This document shows positions 1 through 7,427 of a DNA stretch of 64,000 nt, piece by piece. The translations under genes were made by a program, and so were the position numbers. The stretch is from contig CAVZIL010000011.1 of NCBI GenBank assembly GCA_963775505.1, forward strand, positions 124,001 to 188,000. Reading direction: 5' to 3'. This DNA comes from JAIBJN01 sp963775505. GTDB taxonomy: Bacteria > Actinomycetota > Thermoleophilia > Gaiellales > Gaiellaceae. Within the stretch, counting starts at the first letter, position 1. Each line of letters starts with the position of its first letter. Under the pieces are notes generated by a model. The model was given only the letters and a program-made list of their open reading frames with translations. It ran no database searches and was not told where the DNA came from.

Positions 1-499
1 ACGCCGCCGTCTTCTGCCCCTCGAGGCGATGCGGGTTCAGCGAGTTGACGAGCGCGTGGGTGCCGCGGCGCCCGAGCTCCCGGGCCGCGTCGAGGGCCCC
101 CTCGAACGGCCCCTGCACCTCGAGCACGCGCGCCCCGACGGCCTGGGCCTGAGCGATCTTCCCGCGCGCGACCGCACCGGCGGGCTGGAGGATCACCGCG
201 CGGATCCCGGCCCGCGCCGCATAGGTCGCGGCGGAGGCGGCAGTGTTCCCCGTCGAGGCGCAGACGACCGCGGCGACGCCCGCTTCGACCGCCTTGGAGA
301 CGGCCACGGTCATGCCGCGGTCCTTGAAGCTCCCGGTCGGGTTGGCGCCCTCCCACTTGAGCCAGAGCTCGACGCCGAGCCGCTCCGAGAGCCGTGGAGC
401 GGGGAGGAGCGGCGTGGAGCCTTCGCCGAGCGAGACGACGGGGGTCGCGTCGGTCCAGGGCAGGCGGTCGCGGTAGCGCTCGGCGAGCGGGGCCGTCAT
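1..499 (-). CDS. thrC: Threonine synthase, N-terminal part (cut by window edge)
   Basis: PLP-dependent enzyme that converts O-phosphohomoserine to threonine. The reverse-strand frame starts at the ATG whose complement is 497-499 and is open to base 1, giving about 166 residues. It contains the PLP-lysine motif NPTGSFKDRGM (Lys about residue 59) and the phosphate-binding CASTGNTAASAA loop, both diagnostic of the threonine synthase fold. It begins 10 bases after the hom stop codon, so it is the last visible gene of the leu-ilv-hom-thr operon. The C-terminal half lies outside the window. Threonine dehydratase shares the fold, but the position directly after homoserine dehydrogenase favours ThrC. 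Confidence 0.93.
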   Translation of the reverse strand, partial: MTAPLAERYRDRLPWTDATPVVSLGEGSTPLLPAPRLSERLGVELWLKWEGANPTGSFKDRGMTVAVSKAVEAGVAAVVCASTGNTAASAATYAARAGIRAVILQPAGAVARGKIAQAQAVGARVLEVQGPFEGALDAARELGRRGTHALVNSLNPHRLEGQKTAA

Positions 500-509
500 G
501 TCGCGGATC

Positions 510-1820
510 CTAGGCCCAGCCAAGGCCCGGGACGCCGCGGTCCGAGATGACGGGAAGCGCGGAGGGGGTCCCGCGCGTCTCCGGCAGTGCTTCGATCTCC
601 TGGAGCGCGCTCCTGAGATCGCCCTCCGCCCCCTCGTGCGTGACGACGTGGAGCGTCGCCGAGCCGTTTGCCTGGTGCTGGATCAGGCGGGCGATCGAGA
701 CGCGGTGCGCGGCCAGCCGGAGCGCCACCTGCGCGAGCACCCCCGCGACGTCGTCGACCTCGATGCGCAGATAGTAGGGCGAGCGCATCTCGGCGCTCGG
801 CAGCCGTTCGAGCTCGCGCCAGCAGGCGTCATTCTGGAGGAAGCCCGTGCCGGTCGTGCCGATGACGCTGACCATGTCGGCCACGACTGCGGAAGCGGTC
901 TCCATGCCCCCGGCGCCCGGGCCCTCGAGCGTGATCTCGCGGATCGCGTCTCCCTGGAGCATCACCGCGTTGAAGGCGCCCTCGACGGCGGCGAGCGGAT
1001 GGTGGCGGTCGACCAGGGCCGGCCCGACGCGGACGTCCACCCGCTCGTCGCGAAGAGTCGCCGCGCCGATCAGCCGCACGACCATCTCCATCTCGCGGGC
1101 GGCGCGAACGTGCTCCCCCGTCACGTGCTCGATTCCGTCGTAGGAGACGTCGTCGAGCACCACCCGGGAGCCGAAGGCGATGGTGGCGAGAATCGCCATC
1201 TTGGCGGCCGCGTCGGCACCGGTCACGTCCTCAGTGGGATCAGCCTCCGCGTAGCCGAGCTTCTGCGCCTCGGCCAGCGCCTCCGCGTATTCGGCGCCCT
1301 CCTCCATCCTCGTGAGGATGAAGTTCGTCGTCCCGTTGACGATCCCGAGCACGCGGTGGACGGTGGTGACGACGAGCGCCTCGCGCAGGATCTTGATCAC
1401 GGGGATCGCCGCGCAGACGCTGGCCTCGAAGCGCAGCTGCACGCCCGCCTCGGAGGCCGTGGAGAAGAGCTCGCCGCCGCGCCGCGCGATCAGCTGCTTG
1501 TTGGCGGAGACGACCGGCTTGCCGGCGCCGAGGAGGTCGAGCACGTGGTCACCGGTGGGCTCGAGGCCGCCCATGACCTCGGCGACCAGGGCAATCGACG
1601 GGTCGTCGCGGATCGCGGCGAAGTCGGTCGTGAGGATCCCGTCCGCGGGCGGGTGCGGACGCTCCTTGGCGGGGTTCCGAACGAGCGCGCGCACGACCCG
1701 CAGCCTGTGGCCGGTAGCGCGCTCGATGTCCTCGGCGTTCTCCTGTAGGAGCCGGTCGACGGCCGAGCCGACGGTCCCGTAGCCCAGGAGGGCTACCGGG
1801 ACGTCAACTGCGGACGGCAC
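510..1820 (-). CDS. hom: Homoserine dehydrogenase with C-terminal ACT domain
   Basis: NAD(P)-dependent reduction of aspartate semialdehyde to homoserine, the branch point to threonine and methionine. The 436-residue length is normal for the monofunctional actinobacterial enzyme. The N-terminus has the Rossmann motif VALLGYGTVGSAV. The middle carries VNGTTNFILTRMEEG and GYAEADPTEDVTGADAA, the homoserine dehydrogenase signature with its catalytic Lys/Asp region. The last 85 residues form an ACT domain (starting YYLRIEVDDVAGVLAQVA), expected to sense threonine. The chosen GTG start overlaps the end of ilvC by 17 bases, which suggests translational coupling; no better in-frame start follows before the Rossmann strand. 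Confidence 0.96.
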   Translation of the reverse strand: MPSAVDVPVALLGYGTVGSAVDRLLQENAEDIERATGHRLRVVRALVRNPAKERPHPPADGILTTDFAAIRDDPSIALVAEVMGGLEPTGDHVLDLLGAGKPVVSANKQLIARRGGELFSTASEAGVQLRFEASVCAAIPVIKILREALVVTTVHRVLGIVNGTTNFILTRMEEGAEYAEALAEAQKLGYAEADPTEDVTGADAAAKMAILATIAFGSRVVLDDVSYDGIEHVTGEHVRAAREMEMVVRLIGAATLRDERVDVRVGPALVDRHHPLAAVEGAFNAVMLQGDAIREITLEGPGAGGMETASAVVADMVSVIGTTGTGFLQNDACWRELERLPSAEMRSPYYLRIEVDDVAGVLAQVALRLAAHRVSIARLIQHQANGSATLHVVTHEGAEGDLRSALQEIEALPETRGTPSALPVISDRGVPGLGWA

Positions 1821-2820
1821 CGGCCTCCGCGCCGAGGAGGCCCTCGCGGCCCGCGAGCTCGCGCAGCTCGCCGCCGACGACCTCCACCGGGTGGCGGGCG
1901 GCCATGCGCCGGAGCGCCGTCATGCGCGGCCGGCCGGCCTCCTCCTCCGCGATCAGCTCGCGGGCGAAGGAACCGTTGCGGATGTCCTCGAGGAGCTGCC
2001 TCATGCTCGTCCTCACGTGCTCGTCGACGATGACCTGGCCACGCGTCAGGTCGCCGTACTCTGCCACGTCGGAGATCGAATCGCGCATGTGGCCGAAGCC
2101 GCCCTCGTAGATCAGGTCGACGATCAGCTTCATCTCGTTGATGCACTCGTAGTAGGCGATCTCGGGCTGGTAGCCGGCATCGACGAGGATCTCGAATCCG
2201 GCCTGCATGAGCGCGGTCACGCCGCCGCAGAGGACGGCCTGCTCGCCGAAGAGGTCGCTCTCGGTCTCCTCGGCGAAGGTCGTCTCGATCATGCCGGCCC
2301 GGCCGCAGCCGATCGCCGTCCCGTACGCGAGCGCGAGCTCGAGGGCGTGGCCGCTCGAGTCCTGGGCGACGGCGACCAGGCCGGGGACGCCCGCACCCGC
2401 CTCGAAGAGCTGCCGGACGCGGTGACCGGGGCCCTTGGGAGCGACCATGACCACGTCGTGTCCCGGCTCGGGCTCGATCTGGCCGAAGTGGACGTTGAAG
2501 CCGTGGGCGAAGAGAACCGCCGCTCCCGGCTCGAGGTTCGGGGCGACGTCGCGCTCGTAGACGCCCTTCTGAACGTGGTCGGGGAGGAGCACGGCAACGA
2601 GCTGCGCGCCGCGGACGGCGTCGGCAAAGGTCTTCACGGTCAGCCCGGCGTCCTCGGCAGCTGCCCAGGACGGGCTTCCCTCGCGGAGCCCGACCTCGAC
2701 CTCGACGCCGGAGTCGCGCAGGTTCAGGGCGTGCGCGTGACCCTGGCTTCCGTAGCCGAGGACGGCCACCTTGCCGGAGAGGAGATCGAGGTTGCCTTCG
2801 CGGTAGACGGTCGCTGCCAT
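1804..2820 (-). CDS. ilvC: Ketol-acid reductoisomerase, class I
   Basis: Isomerises and reduces acetolactate or acetohydroxybutyrate in valine, leucine and isoleucine synthesis. At 338 residues it is a short class I enzyme. The N-terminal Rossmann domain has GYGSQGHAHALNLRDSG (about residues 22-38). The C-terminal knotted helical domain carries the acidic magnesium ligands in ETTFAEETESDLFGEQ and the YECINEMKLIVDL segment. It starts 13 bases downstream of ilvN and its end overlaps hom, so the gene sits inside a continuous operon. The cofactor loop (LREGSPSW) has the basic and serine residues usual for NADPH use, an inference from family knowledge. Confidence 0.97.
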   Translation of the reverse strand: MAATVYREGNLDLLSGKVAVLGYGSQGHAHALNLRDSGVEVEVGLREGSPSWAAAEDAGLTVKTFADAVRGAQLVAVLLPDHVQKGVYERDVAPNLEPGAAVLFAHGFNVHFGQIEPEPGHDVVMVAPKGPGHRVRQLFEAGAGVPGLVAVAQDSSGHALELALAYGTAIGCGRAGMIETTFAEETESDLFGEQAVLCGGVTALMQAGFEILVDAGYQPEIAYYECINEMKLIVDLIYEGGFGHMRDSISDVAEYGDLTRGQVIVDEHVRTSMRQLLEDIRNGSFARELIAEEEAGRPRMTALRRMAARHPVEVVGGELRELAGREGLLGAEAGAVRS

Positions 2821-2832
2821 GAGGAATCCTTT

Positions 2833-3345
2833 CTAGCGGAGGACGTGTTGAGGGCGTGGGCTGCGGTTCGTGGACGCGCGCGCGAGCCCGATCCGGCCCG
2901 TGCGGGCGAGCTCGACGAGACCGTGCGGACGCAGGGCCTCCTCGAAGGAGTCGAGCTGCTCCGGCGTGCCGACGACCTCGAAGACCATGGAGTCGGGGCC
3001 GAGGTCGGCCACGCGCGCGCCGAAGACCTCGGCGAGCGCGATCAGCTCCGCGCGGCTGCTCGGGTCGGCCGACACGCGGACAAGCGCGAGCTCCCGCTCG
3101 ACGGCCTGGCCGGCCTGGAGCGTGGAGACGCGGAGGACGTTCACGAGCTTGTGCATCTGCTTCTCGATCTGCTCCAGCAGGTCGGCCGGGCAGTCGACGG
3201 TGAGCACGATGCGCGAGACGTCGTGCCGCTCCGTCGGGCCGACGGCGAGGCTCTCGATGTTGAAGCCCCGTCGGGCGAACATGTTCGAGACGCGGGCGAG
3301 GGCGCCCGGCCGGTTCTCGACGAGGACGGAGACGGTGTGCGTCAC
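2833..3345 (-). CDS. ilvN: Acetolactate synthase small (regulatory) subunit
   Basis: Regulatory partner of IlvB that confers feedback inhibition by valine. It is 170 residues long. The N-terminal ACT domain reads THTVSVLVENRPGALARVSN and continues with FNIESLAVGPTE, the usual valine-binding region; the C-terminal half matches the small-subunit-specific domain. The GTG start at 3345 overlaps the ilvB stop in the pattern GTGA, so translation is coupled and subunit stoichiometry probably fixed. The last residues (after about 155) are basic and less conserved. Confidence 0.96.
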   Translation of the reverse strand: MTHTVSVLVENRPGALARVSNMFARRGFNIESLAVGPTERHDVSRIVLTVDCPADLLEQIEKQMHKLVNVLRVSTLQAGQAVERELALVRVSADPSSRAELIALAEVFGARVADLGPDSMVFEVVGTPEQLDSFEEALRPHGLVELARTGRIGLARASTNRSPRPQHVLR

Positions 3346-5066
3346 GGCGAGGCCTCGACAGCCTCCTCCTCGGAGAACTCGATCACGTCGATGGCCGCTG
3401 CGCCCGCGGGGATCATCGGGAAGCACTTCTCCTCGGGGTCGCAGCGTGCGTCGACCACCGCTGTGCGTCCGCAGTTGAGCGCTTCCTCGAGAACGCCTTC
3501 GAGGTCGTCGCCGGCCTCGACCGTGAATCCCGCCGCGCCGTAGGCCTCTGCGAGCTGGGCGTAGTCCGGCACCTGGTGCGTCAGGTGCGTCTCGGCGAAG
3601 CGGTTCGCGTAGAACATCTCCTGCCACTGCCGCACCATCCCGAGCCAGCCGTTGTTGATGATGACGACGACGATGGGGAGCCCTTCGAGGACGGACGTCG
3701 CCAGCTCCTGCGAGGTCATCTGGAAGCAGCCGTCCCCGTCGATGCAGACAACCGTCGCGTCGGGCCGCGCGGCCTTGGCGCCGACGGCGGCCGGAAGGCC
3801 GTACCCCATCGTCCCGAGCCCGCCCGATGTGATGAACGTTCGCGGGCGGTCGCAGACGAGGTACTGCATGGCCCACATCTGGTGCTGGCCGACGCCGGTG
3901 GTCCAGACGACGTCGCTGCCGCTCGTCAGGTTGCGCAGCGTCTCGATGACGGCCTGCGGCTTCAGGTACTCGCCCTCCGGGGCGTAGCGGTAGGGGAACG
4001 TCTCCCGCCACTCGTCGAGCTGACGCCGCCAGGCGACCGGGCCCTGGCGGCCGGGCTCGGCTTGGGCCCGGAGCGCCCTGGTCAGCTCGGCCAGGGCAAG
4101 CTTGAGCGGGCCTGTGACGGGAATGTCGGCATGGCGGAGCTTCCCGATCTCCGCTGCGTCGATGTCGAAGTGGATCACCTTCGCGCCGGGCGCGAAGGCT
4201 GAGAGCTTGCCCGTGACGCGGTCGTCGAAGCGCGCCCCGACCGTGACGAGCAGGTCCGCCTTGTTCAGGCCCCAGTTCGCCCACTTCGAGCCGTGCATGC
4301 CGGGCGGGCCGTAGCAGAGCGGGTGGCTCTCCGGGAAGGCGCTCTTCGCCATCAGCGTCGTGATCACCGGAATGCCACCGGTCTCCGCGAGCTCGAGGAG
4401 CTCGTCGGTCGCGTCGCCGTTGACCACGCCGCCGCCGACATAGAGGACAGGCCGCGAGGCGGCGAGCAGGGCTCTCGCCGCCTCCCGAACCTGTCGAGGG
4501 TGGACACTGGCAGGTGGTTTCCACCCTGGGAGATCGACTTGATGGGGGTAGGTGAAGTCGATCTCCGCCTCCTGCACGTCCTTGGCGACGTCCACGAGGA
4601 CCGGGCCGGATCGGCCGGTTCGGGCGATGTGGAAGGCCGCCTTGAGCACGTGCGGGAGTTCTTGGACGTCCTGGACGAGCCACGAGTGCTTGACGATCGG
4701 GAGGGTGATCCCCGTCGCGTCCGTCTCCTGGAACGCGTCGGTCCCGATCAGGCTCGTTCGCACCTGGCCGGTGATGCAAACGAGCGGGGTCGAGTCCATC
4801 CACGCGTCGGCGATGGGAGTCACGAGGTTGGTGACGCCCGGGCCGGACGTCGCGATCGCGACGCCCACCCTGCCGGACGCGCGGGCGTAGCCCTCCGCCA
4901 TGTGCCCGGCGCCCTGCTCGTGCCGCGCGAGGACGTGGCGGACGGTCGTGCCGCGGGCGAACGCGTCGTACAGCGGGAGGATCGCGCCGCCCGGGATCCC
5001 GAAGGCGACGTCGACGCCCTCGGCCTCGAGCGAGCGCAGGATCGCGTCGGAGCCGAGCATCTTCAC
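3342..5066 (-). CDS. ilvB: Acetolactate synthase large (catalytic) subunit
   Basis: TPP- and FAD-dependent condensation of pyruvate to acetolactate, the first common step of branched-chain synthesis. The 574-residue length is normal. Domains in order are the pyrimidine-binding domain with the catalytic glutamate in ARHEQGAGHMAEGYARASG (about residue 49), a central FAD domain, and the TPP pyrophosphate domain with GDGCFQMTSQELATSV through INNGWLGMVRQWQ. The start chosen is the GTG at 5066, which overlaps the stop of the upstream LeuB-like gene by four bases; an ATG two codons later is the alternative. It is coupled downstream to ilvN. Confidence 0.97.
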   Translation of the reverse strand: MKMLGSDAILRSLEAEGVDVAFGIPGGAILPLYDAFARGTTVRHVLARHEQGAGHMAEGYARASGRVGVAIATSGPGVTNLVTPIADAWMDSTPLVCITGQVRTSLIGTDAFQETDATGITLPIVKHSWLVQDVQELPHVLKAAFHIARTGRSGPVLVDVAKDVQEAEIDFTYPHQVDLPGWKPPASVHPRQVREAARALLAASRPVLYVGGGVVNGDATDELLELAETGGIPVITTLMAKSAFPESHPLCYGPPGMHGSKWANWGLNKADLLVTVGARFDDRVTGKLSAFAPGAKVIHFDIDAAEIGKLRHADIPVTGPLKLALAELTRALRAQAEPGRQGPVAWRRQLDEWRETFPYRYAPEGEYLKPQAVIETLRNLTSGSDVVWTTGVGQHQMWAMQYLVCDRPRTFITSGGLGTMGYGLPAAVGAKAARPDATVVCIDGDGCFQMTSQELATSVLEGLPIVVVIINNGWLGMVRQWQEMFYANRFAETHLTHQVPDYAQLAEAYGAAGFTVEAGDDLEGVLEEALNCGRTAVVDARCDPEEKCFPMIPAGAAAIDVIEFSEEEAVEASP

Positions 5067-5998
5067 GCGGTGACCCCCGCGAACTCGGTGTCCCTGCGGG
5101 CGGCGGGGAGCGACGCGAGCAGCGCGTCCATGAACTCGCGCGTCGTCGCCCCGGCGCCCGAGGAGACCATGTCCGGCGTGCGCACGCCCGTCTCGAGCGT
5201 CTCCAGGACGCCGCGCTCGAGCGTGCCCGCGGCACTCCGCTCGCCGAGCCCCTCGGCGAGCATCAGCGCGGCCGCGAGCAGCATGGCGCTCGGGTTGGCG
5301 ACGCCCTGGCCGGCGATCTCGAGCGCCGAGCCGTGCGTCGGCCCGAACATGCCCTTCCCGTCGGGGCCGACCCGGCCCGACGCGACCATCCGCGTCCCCT
5401 TGTGGGCGAACGCGGCGGTGCTCGCCAGCGCCTCGGCGAACGGCTGCTCGCTGGCGATGACGTCGAACCGCGAGGGATCCTCCAGGAGCCCGGTGACGGC
5501 CGCCTCGAAGGGCAGGTGCTCGACGACCACGCCCTCCCACCGCTCCGCTGCTCCGGAGAGTGCGGCGTCCCACGCGGCGCTCGTGCCGACCGCGGTCAGG
5601 CGGGCCCGGCGGCTGAAGGCGAGCTGGAAGGAGCGCTCGACCGCGAGCTGGACTGCGTCGTCCGGGAGCGGGCTGACGACCGCCAGCTCGCTGCCGCGGG
5701 CGCAGACCCGCGTGATGCGCCAGCGGAGGTCGAGCTCGGCCTTCAGAACCTCGAGCGCGGGCTCGCGCGTCGCGGCCACGAGCATCGCGTCGGCCTCGGC
5801 GCAGGCCGCCCGCGTGATGCTGGGAAGCGGGTGGCCGAAGCGACGCAGCGCGTCGCCGCCGAAAGGCACGTGCAGCTCGTCGACCTGGAACCCGTGCATG
5901 CCGGAGACGACCGCGAGCGCGCGACTGGCCTCGGCCGTCACCTCAGGCCCGATGCCGTCCCCGGAGAGACAGGCAACCGTGTAGCGCTTCTTTCTCAT
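5063..5998 (-). CDS. LeuB-family (isopropylmalate/isocitrate dehydrogenase) homologue with altered active site
   Basis: The position directly after leuA and the ends of the protein (CLSGDGIGPEV near the N-terminus; GPTHGSALEIAGQGVANP near residue 245) place it in the 3-isopropylmalate dehydrogenase family. It is only 311 residues, against about 350 for LeuB, and the middle is shortened. By eye, positions that normally hold the catalytic lysine (family motif VDKANV) read AVGTSAAW. The metal-binding aspartates of the family motif FGDILSDEA are replaced in PFAEALASTAAFA. The arginine-rich substrate segment is also reduced. It may be a diverged lineage-specific LeuB, a subunit, or an inactive paralogue. 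It is translationally coupled on both sides (ATGA and GTGA overlaps), so it is clearly kept as part of the operon. Confidence 0.8.
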   Translation of the reverse strand: MRKKRYTVACLSGDGIGPEVTAEASRALAVVSGMHGFQVDELHVPFGGDALRRFGHPLPSITRAACAEADAMLVAATREPALEVLKAELDLRWRITRVCARGSELAVVSPLPDDAVQLAVERSFQLAFSRRARLTAVGTSAAWDAALSGAAERWEGVVVEHLPFEAAVTGLLEDPSRFDVIASEQPFAEALASTAAFAHKGTRMVASGRVGPDGKGMFGPTHGSALEIAGQGVANPSAMLLAAALMLAEGLGERSAAGTLERGVLETLETGVRTPDMVSSGAGATTREFMDALLASLPAARRDTEFAGVTA

Positions 5999-7140
5999 CT
6001 CACGCTCACCTCCTCGAACACGTCGCCGAGGGTCACGTGCTTTCGTGTATCGGCAAGTTGCTTGAAACGCGCGAACGCCTCGTTCAGCGCCTCGCGCTCA
6101 AGCTCGATCCCAGCGTCGCTGCAGGCCCGTGCGAATGCGTGCCGTCCCGAGTGCTTGCCGAGCGGGAGCGACATGACGAGGCCGAGCTCGGTGGGGTCCA
6201 TGATCTGGTAGGTCTCGGCGTCCTTGAGCATCCCGTCCTGGTGGATGCCGGCCTCGTGGGCGAACGCGCTCGCGCCGACGATGGCCTTGTTGCGCTGGAC
6301 GCGGTAGCCGGTGAGCTCCTCGACGAGCTTCGACGTGCGTCCGATCTCGCCGACGTTCACGCCGGTGTCGGCGCCGAAGACCTGCTCGCGCACGCGCAGC
6401 GCCATGACCACCTCTTCGAGCGCGGCGTTCCCCGCCCGCTCGCCCAGGCCGTTGACGGTGGCCTCGACCTGGGTGGCGCCGGCCTGGATGCCGGCGAGCG
6501 TGTTGGCGACGGCGAGGCCGAGGTCGTCGTGGCAGTGCACCGAGAGCTGAGCGTGCTCGAGCTCCGGGCAGCGCTTCACGATCTCGCGCAGAAACTCCGC
6601 GTACTCGTCGGGAAGGCAGTAGCCGACCGTGTCGGGGAGGTTGATCGTCGTCGCGCCCGCGCGAACGGCCTCACCGCAGATGCGCGCCGCGAAGTCGGGC
6701 TCGGAGCGGGTTGCGTCCTCGCAGGAGAACTCGACTTCGTCCGCGAGGCTGCGCGCGTAACCGCAGGCCCAACGGGTCTGCTCGACGACCTCCTCGGGCT
6801 CGAGTCGGAGCTTGCGCTCCATGTGGATGCTGCTGGTGGCGATGAAGACGTGGATGCGCGACCTGCGTGCGTTCGCCAGGGCCTCGGCGGCGGCGTCGAT
6901 GTCCTCCTTGCGCGTCCGCGCAAGCGATGCGACGGTGGGACGCTCGACTGCGGCGGCGACTGCCCTGACGCCTTCGAAGTCTCCCGGCGAGGAGACCGCG
7001 AACCCTGCCTCGACGATGTCGACTCCGAGCCGCTCGAGCTGCGTCCCGATCTCCACCTTCTCCTGCGGCGACAGCGCGATGCCCGGCGACTGCTCGCCGT
7101 CGCGCAACGTCGTGTCGAAGATCGTGATTCTGCGGCTCAC
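5995..7140 (-). CDS. leuA: 2-isopropylmalate synthase, short form without regulatory domain
   Basis: Condenses acetyl-CoA and 2-ketoisovalerate, the committed step to leucine. The TIM-barrel catalytic domain starts RRITIFDTTLRDGEQSPGI and has the metal-binding LSVHCHDDLGLAVANTLAG and NGLGERAGNAALEE motifs, followed by the HEAGIHQDGMLKD accessory region. At 381 residues the protein ends soon after the linker domain and lacks the C-terminal leucine-binding dimer domain of the usual 500-residue LeuA, so allosteric leucine inhibition is probably absent. Homocitrate synthase or citramalate synthase are related alternatives, but the neighbours are leu/ilv genes. The GTG start is preceded by AGAGAGG. 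Control is more likely by the leader element just upstream. Confidence 0.93.
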   Translation of the reverse strand: MSRRITIFDTTLRDGEQSPGIALSPQEKVEIGTQLERLGVDIVEAGFAVSSPGDFEGVRAVAAAVERPTVASLARTRKEDIDAAAEALANARRSRIHVFIATSSIHMERKLRLEPEEVVEQTRWACGYARSLADEVEFSCEDATRSEPDFAARICGEAVRAGATTINLPDTVGYCLPDEYAEFLREIVKRCPELEHAQLSVHCHDDLGLAVANTLAGIQAGATQVEATVNGLGERAGNAALEEVVMALRVREQVFGADTGVNVGEIGRTSKLVEELTGYRVQRNKAIVGASAFAHEAGIHQDGMLKDAETYQIMDPTELGLVMSLPLGKHSGRHAFARACSDAGIELEREALNEAFARFKQLADTRKHVTLGDVFEEVSVR

Positions 7141-7154
7141 TGCTCATCCTCTCT

Positions 7155-7246
7155 GCCTCCGTCCGGAGGCGCAGTACTCCTGTGGTTCGGTCGGCGTGTG
7201 CGCCTGCTCGGCGCGTGAGTCGCGTTCTCCCCCTAGAGGGGGAGAA
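7155..7246 (-). promoter_or_regulatory. Putative attenuator hairpins between leader peptide and leuA
   Basis: Two inverted repeats lie between the leader reading frame and leuA. The first (7225-7246) is a perfect 9-bp stem, TTCTCCCCC/GGGGGAGAA, with a 4-base loop; the leader stop codon lies within it. The second (7155-7170) is GCCTCC/GGAGGC with a 4-base loop and ends about 15 bases before the leuA start, next to its ribosome site. Neither is followed by a T-run on the transcribed strand, so a classical intrinsic terminator is not obvious; translational or Rho-linked attenuation fits as well. Confidence 0.6.
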
Positions 7247-7331
7247 TGAGGATGACGACGAGGACGAGCGCGAGCGTCAACAGCCGGGAGAGGCCGGTGA
7301 CGCCAGGCGATGTGATCTCGTGCCTCGTCAA
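7233..7331 (-). CDS. Leucine/valine/isoleucine-rich leader peptide of the leu-ilv operon
   Basis: A 32-codon frame beginning at TTG (7331) and ending in TAG at 7233-7235. The last 15 residues before the stop are LTLALVLVVILILPL, a run made almost wholly of the three amino acids produced by the downstream operon. Stalling of a ribosome in this stretch would change folding of the hairpin that overlaps its stop codon. Actinobacterial leuA genes are known to use leader-peptide attenuation, so this is a good functional fit. The exact start is uncertain: TTG at 7331 lies only a few bases from the predicted transcription start, and a second in-frame TTG occurs 16 codons before the stop. Confidence 0.6.
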   Translation of the reverse strand: MTRHEITSPGVTGLSRLLTLALVLVVILILPL

Positions 7332-7341
7332 GCTGCCTTGA

Positions 7342-7371
7342 AGTGTGGAGACAGCGGGGTGCGCTTGTCAA
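7342..7371 (-). promoter_or_regulatory. Predicted promoter of the leu-ilv-hom-thr operon
   Basis: On the reverse strand TTGACA (7371-7366) matches the -35 consensus exactly and CACACT (7347-7342) lies 18 bases downstream as a weak -10. Transcription would begin near 7335, directly ahead of the leader frame. No other good promoter was seen between here and leuA. Confidence 0.5.
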
Positions 7372-7427
7372 GCCCCATGGCGTGACGAGTTGCGCACAGC
7401 CTTCCTCCCGCTTACCCTCGCCGCCGA

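Noticed and set aside
498..1748. Long forward frame opposite hom, and similar long Arg/Ala-rich frames opposite most genes
   Set aside because: High-GC shadow frames: they lie antisense to genes with clear domain motifs and show no recognisable protein pattern.
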